DNA of 64,000 nt from contig JAXHOJ010000051.1 in the NCBI GenBank assembly GCA_034519525.1, positions 113,161 through 177,160 of the forward strand, given 5' to 3'. Positions 17,450-28,040 of the stretch are shown in pieces. Position numbers and translations under genes: made by a program. Source of the stretch: Gemmobacter sp034519525. GTDB lineage: Bacteria > Pseudomonadota > Alphaproteobacteria > Rhodobacterales > Rhodobacteraceae. The notes below the pieces were generated by a model. The model was not told the origin of the DNA. It searched no databases and saw only the letters and a list, made by a program, of their open reading frames with translations. Every line of letters starts with the position of its first letter. Within the stretch, counting starts at the first letter, position 1.

Positions 17450-18814
17450 ATGGATCAGCGTGTAGACAGGGCCTTCGTCATTTCGGGGATCGGACATGCC
17501 GTCCTGATCCTCTGGGTGCTGCTGGGCGATGTCCTGTTCAGCCCCGAAGACCCGCCCGAAATGGCGGTGACCGAAGTATCCCTCATGTCCTCGTCCGAAT
17601 TCGACGCGATGATGGCGGCGGCCCCCGGGGCTGCGGCGCCGCAAAGCGATACGGTTGCCGAAGCCCTGGCCGAGGCTCTGGCCGAAGAGGCACCGGCAGA
17701 ACCTGCCGCCACACCGGCCCCAGAGCCTGAACCCGCGCCCGAACCGGCGCCCAAACCCATGGCCCCGCCGCCCCCGCGCCCGGCACGCCCTGAACCGCCC
17801 ACGCCTGAACCGGAACCTGCGCCCGCCCCCGAACCGGAACCCGCTCCGGAACCAGAACCGGAGCCGCTGCCCGAAACCCTGCCGGAAGACCCCGTGCCGC
17901 AGCCGCAAGAGGCCCCGCCGCCCACCGCCCCGGTGGCCGAGGTGGCGCAGCCTGTGCCCACGCCGCCCAGCTCGGTGAAGCCGCGTCCGCGTCCGGCGCA
18001 GCGTGTCGCCCCCGTGCCGCAGGAAGCCCCGCCCGAAGACGCGCCCGAGGCCGAAGAGGTGCAGCAGGCCGTGGCCGAAGAAGCCCCGCCCGAAGCCCCG
18101 GTGGTCGAAGAACAGCAGGAAGCCGCAGCCCCCCCCGAGGCCGCGACCGAAATCGTGACGGAAGCCACCGAAACCGAAGAGGCACCCAGCCTCGCGCCGA
18201 CCTCCAGCCGCAAGCCGCAGTCGCGGCCCAACCGGCCGCGCCCGACCCCCGTGGCCGAAGCCCCGGCCAGCCCGCGCCCGACGCCTGCAACCTCTGAAAG
18301 CGCGGCATCGGATTCGTCGGAGTCAGACTCCGCGCCATCCGAATCCGCCAGCTCTGCGGCCTCGGACAGCAGCGCCACCGATGATGCCGTGGCCGAAGCG
18401 CTGGCAGCAGCGGCCGCCGCCTCGTCGGAAAGCAGCGCCCCCGCCACTTCAGAACCCGCGGCCCCCGCGGGCGGCAGCATCGCAGGCAATGGCCCGCCAA
18501 TGTCCGCCGGCGAAAAGGATGCCATGCGCGTGGCCGTGGAACGCTGCTGGAACGTGTCGACCCTGTCGACCGAGGCCGTGCGCACCACGGTCGTCGTGGG
18601 CGTCAGCGTCGGGCAGGACCGCAAGCCGGTGTCGTCGTCGATCCGGCTGATCGAATCCAGCGGCGGGTCTGACGCTTCGGCCAAGCAGGCTTACGAGGCC
18701 GCGCGCCGCGCGATCCTGCGCTGCGGGTCGCAGGGCTTCCCGCTGCCTGCGGAAAAGTTCGAGACCTGGAAGGAAATGGAACTGGTGTTCGATGCACAGG
18801 GGGTCGGTCTGTGA
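17450..18814 (+). CDS. tolA: TolA-like cell envelope protein
   Basis: A 454-residue TolA, the trans-periplasmic link between TolQR and Pal. One N-terminal membrane anchor (residues 5-28, FVISGIGHAVLILWVLLGDVL), then a very long low-complexity arm: Glu/Pro/Ala-rich up to about 270, then Ser/Ala/Asp-rich to about 335, unlike the Ala/Lys helix of E. coli TolA. The C-terminal globular domain (from about 345) has the conserved KDAMRVAVERCWN and cysteine-containing RRAILRCGSQGFPLP end. The repeat composition explains the long shadow frames on the other strand. Confidence 0.9.
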   Translation: MDQRVDRAFVISGIGHAVLILWVLLGDVLFSPEDPPEMAVTEVSLMSSSEFDAMMAAAPGAAAPQSDTVAEALAEALAEEAPAEPAATPAPEPEPAPEPAPKPMAPPPPRPARPEPPTPEPEPAPAPEPEPAPEPEPEPLPETLPEDPVPQPQEAPPPTAPVAEVAQPVPTPPSSVKPRPRPAQRVAPVPQEAPPEDAPEAEEVQQAVAEEAPPEAPVVEEQQEAAAPPEAATEIVTEATETEEAPSLAPTSSRKPQSRPNRPRPTPVAEAPASPRPTPATSESAASDSSESDSAPSESASSAASDSSATDDAVAEALAAAAAASSESSAPATSEPAAPAGGSIAGNGPPMSAGEKDAMRVAVERCWNVSTLSTEAVRTTVVVGVSVGQDRKPVSSSIRLIESSGGSDASAKQAYEAARRAILRCGSQGFPLPAEKFETWKEMELVFDAQGVGL

Positions 18815-18877
18815 TCGGCGCCGGATCGGGCACCTTGCGGCTTCGATGCCCCGGAACGGGCAGGGGCCAAGGAACAT

Positions 18878-18896
18878 GCCGGGCAAATCGCCCGGC
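18878..18896 (+). other. Hairpin in the tolA-tolB gap
   Basis: Perfect 7-base stem GCCGGGC / GCCCGGC with a 5-base loop. It stands nine bases ahead of the stronger hairpin at 18906-18930, giving two consecutive RNA structures in the leader of tolB. Confidence 0.5.
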
Positions 18897-18905
18897 TGCG
18901 GAACC

Positions 18906-18930
18906 GGGGAAAGGTCTTGCGCCTTTCCCC
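18906..18930 (+). terminator. Terminator-like hairpin between tolA and tolB
   Basis: Perfect 9-base stem GGGGAAAGG / CCTTTCCCC with a 7-base loop, followed by TTT. It lies 92 bases after the tolA stop and 63 before the tolB start. It may end part of the tolQRA transcripts, splitting the operon, or act as an RNA processing site. Confidence 0.55.
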
Positions 18931-18993
18931 TTTGGCATGAACGCATCGGCCTGCTAATTGCGCAGGGCCGGAAACACGAGGAACGAGGGTCAG

Positions 18994-20314
18994 ATGAGCC
19001 GTCTCCGCTACCTTCTTGCCGCCACTTTCGCGGCAGCTACCTTCGGCGCCGCACAGGCCCCGGCCGAACCGCTGCGCATCGTGCTGGGCCAGCCGGTGAT
19101 CGAGCCGATGCCCTTCGCCTTGCCCACCTTCGTGGATGAAGGCGGGGCAGGCGGTCTGGCGGGCGATATCAGCAGCGTCATCGCCGCCGATCTGGCAGGC
19201 ACCGGGCTGTTCGAACAGATCCCGCCGCAGGCCTATATCCAGCAGATCGGCGCCTTCAACGCCCAGATCAGCTATCCCGACTGGCAGGCGATCAACGCGC
19301 AGGCGCTGATTACCGGCGCGGTGCAGGCGGGCGGCAATCAGGTGGCGGTGAAATTCTGCCTGCATGATGTCTTTGCCAATGGCACCCTTGGCGAATGTCT
19401 GCAATTCGCGGGCGATGCTGGCAACTGGCGCCGGGTGGCGCATAAGGTGGCCGATGCCGTCTACAGCCGGATCACCGGCGAAACCGGCTATTTCGACAGC
19501 CGCGTGGTCTTCGTCTCCGAAGCCGGGCCCAAGAACCAGCGGCAGAAGCGGCTGGCGGTGATGGATTACGACGGCGCGAATACCTCTTACCTGACCGACA
19601 GTTCCTCCATCGTGCTGGCACCGCGCTTTTCGCCCACCGGCGACCGCATCCTGTTCACCTCTTACTCTTCGGGCTTTCCGCAGATCTATGTGATGGATGT
19701 GAACAGCCTGGGCATCCGGGGTCTGGGTGAACAGCCCGGCACCATGGCCTTCGCGCCGCGCTTCTCGCCCGATGGGCAGACCGTGGTGTTCAGCCTGGAA
19801 CGCGGCGGCAATACCGATATCTATTCGCTGAACGTCAATGGCGGTGGCCTGCAGCAGCTGACCAACTCGCCCGCCATCGAAACGGCGCCGTCCTTCAGCC
19901 CGGATGGCAGCCAGATCGTCTTTGAAAGCGATCGCTCGGGCACCCAGCAGCTGTATATCATGTCCGCCGGTGGCGGCGAGCCGCGGCGCGTGTCGGGTGG
20001 GGCAGGGCGCTATGGCACCCCGGTCTGGTCGCCGCGCGGTGATTACATCGCCTTCACCAAGCAGAATGCCGGCCGTTTCCACATCGGCGTCATGCTGACC
20101 GACGGCACCGAAGAAAAGCTGCTGACGGCCTCCTACCTCGACGAAGGCCCGACCTGGGCGCCCAACGGCCGCGTCATCATGTTCACCCGCGAGAACGCGG
20201 GGCGAGGCGGTCATCCGATGCTCTATTCGGTGGATATCACCGGGCCGCAACCTGAAGCGCGTGGCCACCCAGACCGCCGCCTCCGATCCGGCCTGGTCGC
20301 CCCTGCTGCCGTAA
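18994..20314 (+). CDS. tolB: Tol-Pal periplasmic protein TolB, one-base frameshift near the end
   Basis: TolB is the periplasmic beta-propeller that binds Pal. The start ATG 18994 gives a cleavable signal peptide (MSRLRYLLAATFAAATFGAAQAPA); an N-terminal domain (25-165) is followed by six WD-like PD40 blades such as APRFSPTGDRILFTSY and APSFSPDGSQIVFESDRSG. After DITG the given frame runs into non-family sequence and overshoots to 20367. Removing one G from the GGG at 20242-20244 restores RNLKRVATQTAASDPAWSPLLP and a TAA at 20312-20314, the normal Rhodobacteraceae TolB end. I therefore give the corrected end. Confidence 0.95.
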
Positions 20315-20407
20315 CCGTGACAAACTTCACGCCGCCCCCGATTCCCCCGGCGGCGCAAACCTGCTAAGCTCGTGTCAATCGGGCAAGTCTCAAGAAGGAC
20401 AAACAAG

Positions 20408-20944
20408 ATGGCGTATGTTTCCAAGGCCCTGCTTCTGATCGCGGTCCTCGGCCTTGCGGCCTGCAACAACCCGGATCGCTATGGCGCGGGCGGGGCAGGT
20501 GGCGTGGGTGCAGGCGGTGCCGGCTATGGTGCGGGCGGTGTGAACGGGGCAGGCCTTGGCGGGCCGAACGATCCGACCTCGATCGCCTATTTCCAGCAGA
20601 CGCTGGGCGACCGCGTGTTTTTCATCGTCGATCAGTCGACCCTGAACGATGATGCGCGCGGCATCCTGCTGCGTCAGGCGCAGTGGCTGCAGCAGAACCC
20701 GGATTACGCCATCATCATCGAAGGCCATGCCGACGAACAGGGCACCCGCGAATACAACCTGGCGCTTGGCGCCCGTCGCGCCAGCGCCGTGCAGGATTTC
20801 CTGATCTCGCAGGGCGTCTCGTCGGGCCGGATGCGCACCATCTCCTACGGCAAGGAGCGCCCGGTCGAGGTCTGCCCGTCCGAGGCCTGCTTCTCCAAGA
20901 ACCGTCGCGCGGTCACCGTGCTGTCGATGGGCGCGGGGGCCTGA
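20408..20944 (+). CDS. pal: Peptidoglycan-associated lipoprotein Pal
   Basis: A 178-residue outer-membrane lipoprotein. Signal peptide and lipobox LGLAAC with the lipidated cysteine at residue 19; a Gly/Ala-rich linker (24-55), then an OmpA-like peptidoglycan-binding domain with EGHADEQGTREYNLALGARRA, which contains the diaminopimelate-binding aspartate and arginine of the family. The start ATG 20408 follows AAGGACAAACAAG. It links the outer membrane to the cell wall and to TolB. Confidence 0.96.
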   Translation: MAYVSKALLLIAVLGLAACNNPDRYGAGGAGGVGAGGAGYGAGGVNGAGLGGPNDPTSIAYFQQTLGDRVFFIVDQSTLNDDARGILLRQAQWLQQNPDYAIIIEGHADEQGTREYNLALGARRASAVQDFLISQGVSSGRMRTISYGKERPVEVCPSEACFSKNRRAVTVLSMGAGA

Positions 20945-20948
20945 TCCG

Positions 20949-21782
20949 ATGCGCGCGGGCCTCTTCGCGCTGGCGCTGATGCTAGTTCCCGGTCTGCTGG
21001 GGGGCGATCTGGCCTTCGGGCAGGACCGCGCCCAGACGCTGGCCGACATCAAGGCGGAGCTTGCCACCCTGAATGGCGAGTTCACGCGGCTGAAGCAGGA
21101 GCTGGTGACCACCGGCGCCGTGCAATCGGGCGCGGCCGGGGGCTCGGCGCTGCAACGGATGGATGCGATCGAGGCGGCGCTGTCCCGCCTCACCGCCAAT
21201 ACCGAACAGATCGAACTGAAACTCAACCGCGTGGTGTCGGATGGCACCAACCGTCTGGGCGATCTGGAATTCCGCGTGGTCGAACTGGAGGGCGGCGATA
21301 TCGGCGCCCTGCCCCCCACGCAACCCCTGGGCGGGGCCGATGCGGCTGCGCCTGTCCCTGCAGCACCCACCGCCCCCGTCGCCACGGGGCCCGAGCTTGC
21401 CATCGGGGAACAGGCAGATTTTGACCGGGCCAAGGGGGTGCTCGGTCAAGGTGACTTTCGCACCGCCGCGGACCTCTTTGCGACCTTTGCCACGTCCTAC
21501 CCGGGCAGCCCCCTGATGGCCGAGGCGCAGATCCTGCGTGGCGATGCGCTGAAACAGGCGGGCGATACGGCCAATGCGGCGCGGTCTTACCTTGATGCGT
21601 TTTCCGGCAAGCCGGATGGCGCGCTGGCGGGCGATGCGCTGCTGAAGCTGGGTCAGTCGCTGGCCGATCTGCAACAGGTGTCCGAAGCCTGCGTGACCCT
21701 GCAAGAGGTGGGGATCCGCTTCCCCGGTTCTGCGGCGGCCACTCAGGCCTCCGCTGCGCTGGCCGGTCTGGCCTGCCAGTGA
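20949..21782 (+). CDS. cpoB: Cell division coordinator CpoB / Tol-Pal protein YbgF
   Basis: A 277-residue periplasmic protein. Signal peptide at 1-25 (LFALALMLVPGLLGGDLAFGQ), coiled-coil region near 30-95 (IKAELATLNGEFTRLKQEL, AALSRLTANTEQIELKLNRV) and a C-terminal TPR block from about 155 (FDRAKGVLGQGDFRTAADLFATFATSYPGSPL) as in CpoB, which coordinates PBP1B activity with Tol constriction. The TPR block is standard; the middle linker is Pro/Ala-rich. It overlaps the tilS start by four bases (GTGA). Confidence 0.92.
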   Translation: MRAGLFALALMLVPGLLGGDLAFGQDRAQTLADIKAELATLNGEFTRLKQELVTTGAVQSGAAGGSALQRMDAIEAALSRLTANTEQIELKLNRVVSDGTNRLGDLEFRVVELEGGDIGALPPTQPLGGADAAAPVPAAPTAPVATGPELAIGEQADFDRAKGVLGQGDFRTAADLFATFATSYPGSPLMAEAQILRGDALKQAGDTANAARSYLDAFSGKPDGALAGDALLKLGQSLADLQQVSEACVTLQEVGIRFPGSAAATQASAALAGLACQ

Positions 21783-23041
21783 CCGGATCTGCGGCGGGCG
21801 ACAGCGATGCAGCCCTGCTGCAGGCCGCCCGCAATGCCTTTCTGCCCGAAACACCCGCCCGGATCGGCATCGCCGTTTCGGGCGGTGGCGATTCCATGGC
21901 GCTGCTGCACCTGATGCACCGCCGCGCGGCAGAGGGTGGCCCGCCCGTTGCGGCTGTCACCGTCGATCATGGCCTGCGCCCCGAATCTGTGGCCGAGGCC
22001 GCCGGTGTCGCCGCCTTCTGCGCGGTCCGTGGCATCCCGCACCAGACGCTGCACTGGCAAGGCCCGTCCGAAACCGGCAATCTGATGGATCAGGCCCGCC
22101 GCGCCCGGCTGCGGCTTATTGCCGCCTGGGCACAGGGGGCAGGGGGGCCGGGCATCGGCCATGTGGTGCTGGGCCATACCGCCGATGATCAGGCCGAGAG
22201 TTTTCTGATGAACCTCGGCCGCGCGGCGGGGATAGATGGCCTGTCGGGGATGCGCCCGACCTGGCATGAACAGGGCGTCCACTGGGCCCGCCCGCTGCTG
22301 GGCCACAGCCGCGCGGCACTGCGCGATTACCTGCGCCGCCATGGCCTGCCCTGGGTCGATGACCCCAGCAACGACAATGACCGCTTCACCCGCATCCGTG
22401 CCCGCCACGCCCTGCACTCGCTGGCCGCGATCGGCATCACGCCTGCCAGCCTTGGCTCCAGCATCGCCCATCTGGCCGCTGCCCGGGCCGAGCTTGTGGC
22501 CGCCGCCGCCGCCGCCGCTCAGGCCCATGTAACGGAACAGGCGGGCACACTTGGCCTTTCTGCTCAGACGCTGGCCGGGTTCGGCCCCGATCTGAAGCGC
22601 CGCCTGCTGATCGCCATGATCCGCTGGATGAACGGGGTCGCCTATCCCCCGCGCGAAGCGCAGGTGGCCACGCTCCTCACGGCACTGGCCGCCGGGCGCG
22701 ATGCCACACTGGGCGGCTGCCGCTTTCGCCACCGCAGCGGCAGGATCACCATCAGCCGCGAACCCCGCGCCGTCATGGGGCCGGTGCCCGCCGATACCCT
22801 CTGGGATCATCGCTGGCAGATGGCGGGTCCGCATCAGCCCGGGCTGGAAATCCGCGCGCTTGGCGCCGATGGTCTGCGCCTTTGCCCCGGCTGGCGCGAT
22901 CACGCCCCGCGCGATGCGCTGATCGTTTCGCCCTCGGTCTGGCAAGGCAACCACCTGATTGCCGCCCCTCTGGCCGGAAAACCGGCCGGTTGGCAGGCCA
23001 AACTTGGCCCGACTTTCGGAATGTTCATCTTATCGCATTGA
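21779..23041 (+). CDS. tilS: tRNA(Ile)-lysidine synthetase TilS
   Basis: A 420-residue PP-loop ATPase that converts the wobble C34 of tRNA-Ile(CAU) to lysidine; it is normally essential. The P-loop SGGGDS is at 34-39; VTVDHGLRPES and LGHTADDQAESFLMNLGRAAG are the further family motifs, with PLLGHSRAALRDYLRRHGLPWVDDPSN. The start is GTG 21779, overlapping the cpoB stop, so translation is probably coupled. The C-terminal part (from about 230) is typical of the shorter alphaproteobacterial TilS. Confidence 0.94.
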   Translation: MTGSAAGDSDAALLQAARNAFLPETPARIGIAVSGGGDSMALLHLMHRRAAEGGPPVAAVTVDHGLRPESVAEAAGVAAFCAVRGIPHQTLHWQGPSETGNLMDQARRARLRLIAAWAQGAGGPGIGHVVLGHTADDQAESFLMNLGRAAGIDGLSGMRPTWHEQGVHWARPLLGHSRAALRDYLRRHGLPWVDDPSNDNDRFTRIRARHALHSLAAIGITPASLGSSIAHLAAARAELVAAAAAAAQAHVTEQAGTLGLSAQTLAGFGPDLKRRLLIAMIRWMNGVAYPPREAQVATLLTALAAGRDATLGGCRFRHRSGRITISREPRAVMGPVPADTLWDHRWQMAGPHQPGLEIRALGADGLRLCPGWRDHAPRDALIVSPSVWQGNHLIAAPLAGKPAGWQAKLGPTFGMFILSH

Positions 23042-23119
23042 ACCCTTGCCGCTTATGTCTATTTTAGGGGCAATGCCGCGTTGCCTGCCCGGTTGCGCCG
23101 CCTTCCAAGGAGTCTCTTC

Positions 23120-25033
<1,914 letters not shown>

Positions 25034-25036
25034 CAC

Positions 25037-25825
25037 TTGGCCGCCACCTCCACAGACTGGAACCCCGGGGCCTATGCAAGGTTCCGGGGTTTGCGTTTGC
25101 GCCCCGCGCTGGATCTGCTGGCACAGGTGCCGGATCTACCGCCGGGCGATGTGGTGGATCTGGGCTGCGGCGACGGGGCGGTGGCGGCCCCCCTGCGGCA
25201 GCGCTTCCCCGACCGTCGGCTGATCGGTGTCGATAGCTCGCCCGCCATGCTGGCGCAGGCCGCAGGCTATGACGCCGATGTTCAGGCCGATATCGCAGAC
25301 TGGCAGCCCGACACGCCGCCCGCGCTGATCTTTTCCAACGCGGCCCTGCAATGGCTGCCCGATCATCCCCGCCTGTTCCCCCGGCTGGCTGGCTGCCTCG
25401 CCCCGGGGGGCTGCCTTGCCATCCAGATGCCCCGCCAGTTCGATGCGCCGTCGCACCGGCTGTTGCGGGATCTGGCGGTGGCGCTGTTCCCCGACAGGTT
25501 CGCGGTGGATGATCCCGCGCCGGTCGCCTCGCCTGCGGCCTATTGGTCGCTTCTGGCGCCGCTGGGCAGCCTGTCGGTCTGGGAAACCACCTACCTGCAA
25601 GCCCTGCCGCCTGCCTCGGGCGGGCATCCGGTGCGCCGCTTCACCGAAAGCACGGCCATGCGCCCCTTTCTGGCCCGGATGACGCCCGCCGAGGCAGATC
25701 GCTATCTGGCCGCCTATGACGCAGCCCTTCTGGCCCCCTATCCGCTGCTGCCCGAAGGCGGCGCGCTGTTCCCCTTCCAGCGGCTGTTTCTGCTGCTGAC
25801 GCGCCCGGCTGCCCCCCGCCCATAG
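25037..25825 (+). CDS. tam: Trans-aconitate 2-methyltransferase-like SAM methyltransferase
   Basis: A 262-residue class I methyltransferase. The opening DWNPGAYARFRGLRLRPALDLLAQVP is typical of Tam; motif I is VVDLGCGDGAVAAPL, motif II LIGVDSSPAMLAQA, and IFSNAALQWLPDH is the Tam motif IV region. Tam methylates trans-aconitate, a by-product inhibiting aconitase. The start used is TTG 25037, four bases after the ftsH stop; no better-placed ATG or GTG occurs before the conserved block, and no strong ribosome-binding site is seen, so it may be coupled to ftsH. Substrate is inferred from the family only. Confidence 0.85.
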   Translation: MAATSTDWNPGAYARFRGLRLRPALDLLAQVPDLPPGDVVDLGCGDGAVAAPLRQRFPDRRLIGVDSSPAMLAQAAGYDADVQADIADWQPDTPPALIFSNAALQWLPDHPRLFPRLAGCLAPGGCLAIQMPRQFDAPSHRLLRDLAVALFPDRFAVDDPAPVASPAAYWSLLAPLGSLSVWETTYLQALPPASGGHPVRRFTESTAMRPFLARMTPAEADRYLAAYDAALLAPYPLLPEGGALFPFQRLFLLLTRPAAPRP

Positions 25826-25940
25826 GCCCGCCACGGCGATTTTCTTTCGGTCGATGTCGGATTCGATCCGTTTTCCCCCGGCACTGCCCCGTATCGTCAC
25901 AGATGGAGGAGCGGCCGCCACAGCCGAGGGAGAGAAAAAA

Positions 25941-27617
25941 ATGACATTCAGGACAGATATCGAAATCGCCCGCGAGGCGAAAAAGAAACCCATCATGGAG
26001 ATCGGCGCAGGCCTGGGCATCCCGTCCGAACATCTGCTGCCCTACGGGCATGACAAGGCAAAGGTCAGTCAGGATTTCATCCGCAGTCTGGATGCCCGCC
26101 CCGATGGCAAGCTCATTCTGGTGACCGCCATCAACCCCACCCCTGCGGGCGAAGGCAAGACAACCACCACCGTGGGGCTGGGCGACGGGCTGAACCGCAT
26201 CGGCAAGAAGGCAGTGATCTGCATCCGCGAGGCCAGCCTTGGCCCGAACTTCGGCATGAAGGGCGGGGCGGCCGGTGGCGGCATGGCGCAGGTCGTGCCG
26301 ATGGAAGAGATGAACCTTCATTTCACCGGCGATTTCCACGCCATCACCAGCGCGCATAACCTGCTGTCCGCGATGATCGACAATCACATCTATTGGGGTA
26401 ACAGCCTGGGGATTGATGAACGCCGCGTCGTCTGGCGCCGGGTGATGGATATGAACGACCGCGCGCTGCGCGATATCGTGGTGTCGCTGGGCGGCGTGTC
26501 CAACGGCTTTCCGCGCCAGACGGGTTTCGATATCACCGTCGCGTCCGAGGTGATGGCGATCCTCTGCCTGTCGCGCGATCTGGCCGATCTGCAGACCCGG
26601 CTGGGCAATATCGTGGTGGCCTATACCCGCGACCGTCAGCCGATCCATTGCCGCGATCTGAAGGCCGATGGCGCCATGACCGTGCTGCTGAAAGATGCGA
26701 TGCAGCCCAATCTGGTGCAGACGCTGGAAAACAACCCGGCCTTCGTGCATGGCGGCCCCTTCGCCAATATCGCCCATGGCTGCAATTCGGTCATCGCCAC
26801 GCGGACGGCCCTGAAGCTTGGCGATTATGTGGTGACAGAGGCCGGCTTCGGTGCCGATCTGGGGGCCGAGAAGTTCTTCGACATCAAATGCCGCAAGGCG
26901 GGCCTGAAACCCGCGGCCGCCGTGATCGTGGCCACCGTGCGCGCCATGAAGATGAACGGCGGCGTGGCCAAGGCCGATCTGGGCGCCGAAAACGTCGAGG
27001 CGGTGAAGAAAGGCTGTCCCAACCTTGGCCGCCATATCGCCAATGTCAAATCCTTCGGCGTGCCGGTGGTGGTGGCGATCAACCACTTCTACAGCGACAC
27101 CGAGGCCGAGGTGCAGGCGGTGAAGGACTATGTCGCAGGGCAGGGCGCCGAGGCGATCCTGTGCCAGCACTGGGCGAAAGGTTCCGCAGGGATCGAGGAT
27201 CTGGCGCGCAAGGTCGTGGCGCTGGCCGAAAGCGGTGCCGCGCATTTCGCCCCGCTCTATCCCGATGACATGCCGCTGTTCCAGAAGATCGAAACCATCG
27301 CCAAGCGCATCTATCACGCCGACGAGGTGATGGCCGACAAATCCATCCGCGATCAGCTGAAAGCCTGGGAGGCGGCAGGCTATGGCCATCTGCCGGTCTG
27401 CATGGCCAAGACCCAGTACAGCTTCACCACCGATCCCAATGTGCGTGGCGCGCCCACCGGCCATTCCGTTCCGGTGCGCGAGGTGCGGCTTTCGGCAGGC
27501 GCCGGTTTCGTGGTGGCCATCTGCGGCGAGATCATGACGATGCCGGGCCTGCCGCGCGTGCCCTCGGCCGAGGTGATCCGCATCAACGATCAGGGCTTTG
27601 TCGAAGGTCTGTTCTGA
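25941..27617 (+). CDS. fhs: Formate--tetrahydrofolate ligase
   Basis: A 558-residue ATP-dependent ligase making 10-formyl-THF from formate and THF. The nucleotide-binding loop TPTPAGEGKTTT is near 66-76, and FGMKGGAAGGGMAQVVPMEEMNLHFTGD, the family signature, follows. Length is that of the bacterial monomer (about 555). The start ATG 25941 has GAGGGAGAG upstream; the frame extension before it is not conserved. It heads the fhs - chorismate mutase - folD run, which together interconverts formate, 10-formyl-, methenyl- and methylene-THF. Confidence 0.96.
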   Translation: MTFRTDIEIAREAKKKPIMEIGAGLGIPSEHLLPYGHDKAKVSQDFIRSLDARPDGKLILVTAINPTPAGEGKTTTTVGLGDGLNRIGKKAVICIREASLGPNFGMKGGAAGGGMAQVVPMEEMNLHFTGDFHAITSAHNLLSAMIDNHIYWGNSLGIDERRVVWRRVMDMNDRALRDIVVSLGGVSNGFPRQTGFDITVASEVMAILCLSRDLADLQTRLGNIVVAYTRDRQPIHCRDLKADGAMTVLLKDAMQPNLVQTLENNPAFVHGGPFANIAHGCNSVIATRTALKLGDYVVTEAGFGADLGAEKFFDIKCRKAGLKPAAAVIVATVRAMKMNGGVAKADLGAENVEAVKKGCPNLGRHIANVKSFGVPVVVAINHFYSDTEAEVQAVKDYVAGQGAEAILCQHWAKGSAGIEDLARKVVALAESGAAHFAPLYPDDMPLFQKIETIAKRIYHADEVMADKSIRDQLKAWEAAGYGHLPVCMAKTQYSFTTDPNVRGAPTGHSVPVREVRLSAGAGFVVAICGEIMTMPGLPRVPSAEVIRINDQGFVEGLF

Positions 27618-27689
27618 CAGCGGCAGCCCGCCGCCTTGCACTTGTGCCCGCGAGCGTCTACCTCGCGGGCATCTGCAAGGAGGCAATTC

Positions 27690-27983
27690 ATGAAAACTCC
27701 GGCCGAATGCCGCAACATGGCGGAACTGCGTGTCGAGATTGACAGGCTGGATGGCGAAATTGTCGCTCTTCTGGCCGCCCGCGTCGGCTATATCGACCGT
27801 GCAGCCCAGCTGAAACCGGCGGAAGGGATGCCCGCCCGGATCGAGGCGCGGGTGGAAGAAGTGGTGGCGCGGGTGCGGGCCCGGGCCATGGCCGAAGGGT
27901 TTGATGCCGATCTGGCCGAAGCCCTGTGGCGCCGCATGATCGACTGGTCGATCCTGCGCGAGGAAAAGGTTCTGGGGCGCTGA
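27690..27983 (+). CDS. AroQ-class chorismate mutase
   Basis: A 97-residue all-helical chorismate mutase of the AroQ type (chorismate to prephenate, for Phe/Tyr). Family marks: LRVEIDRLDGEIVALLAARVGYIDRAAQLK, and the C-terminal LWRRMIDWSILREEK. The ribosome-binding site AAGGAGG stands six bases before ATG 27690, the best in the window. It lies between fhs and folD with short spacers (72 and 57 bases) and is probably cotranscribed. A PchB-like isochorismate pyruvate lyase is possible in principle, but no salicylate or siderophore genes are near. Confidence 0.88.
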   Translation: MKTPAECRNMAELRVEIDRLDGEIVALLAARVGYIDRAAQLKPAEGMPARIEARVEEVVARVRARAMAEGFDADLAEALWRRMIDWSILREEKVLGR

Positions 27984-28040
27984 CCGGCGCCCTTTCGCAT
28001 GGGGCGGCCCGATCCGGGCCCAAGGCAGGAGACGGCAGGG

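Noticed and set aside
16169..17908. 579-codon minus-strand frame with Gly/Phe/Arg repeats
   Set aside because: Antisense to tolQ, tolR and the start of tolA.
17455..18684. Ser/Gly-rich minus-strand protein opposite tolA
   Set aside because: It is the complement of the Pro/Glu/Ala repeat arm of tolA, not a gene.
18691..20469. 592-codon open frame on the minus strand
   Set aside because: Antisense to tolB and pal; stays open because the third codon positions of those genes are nearly always G or C.
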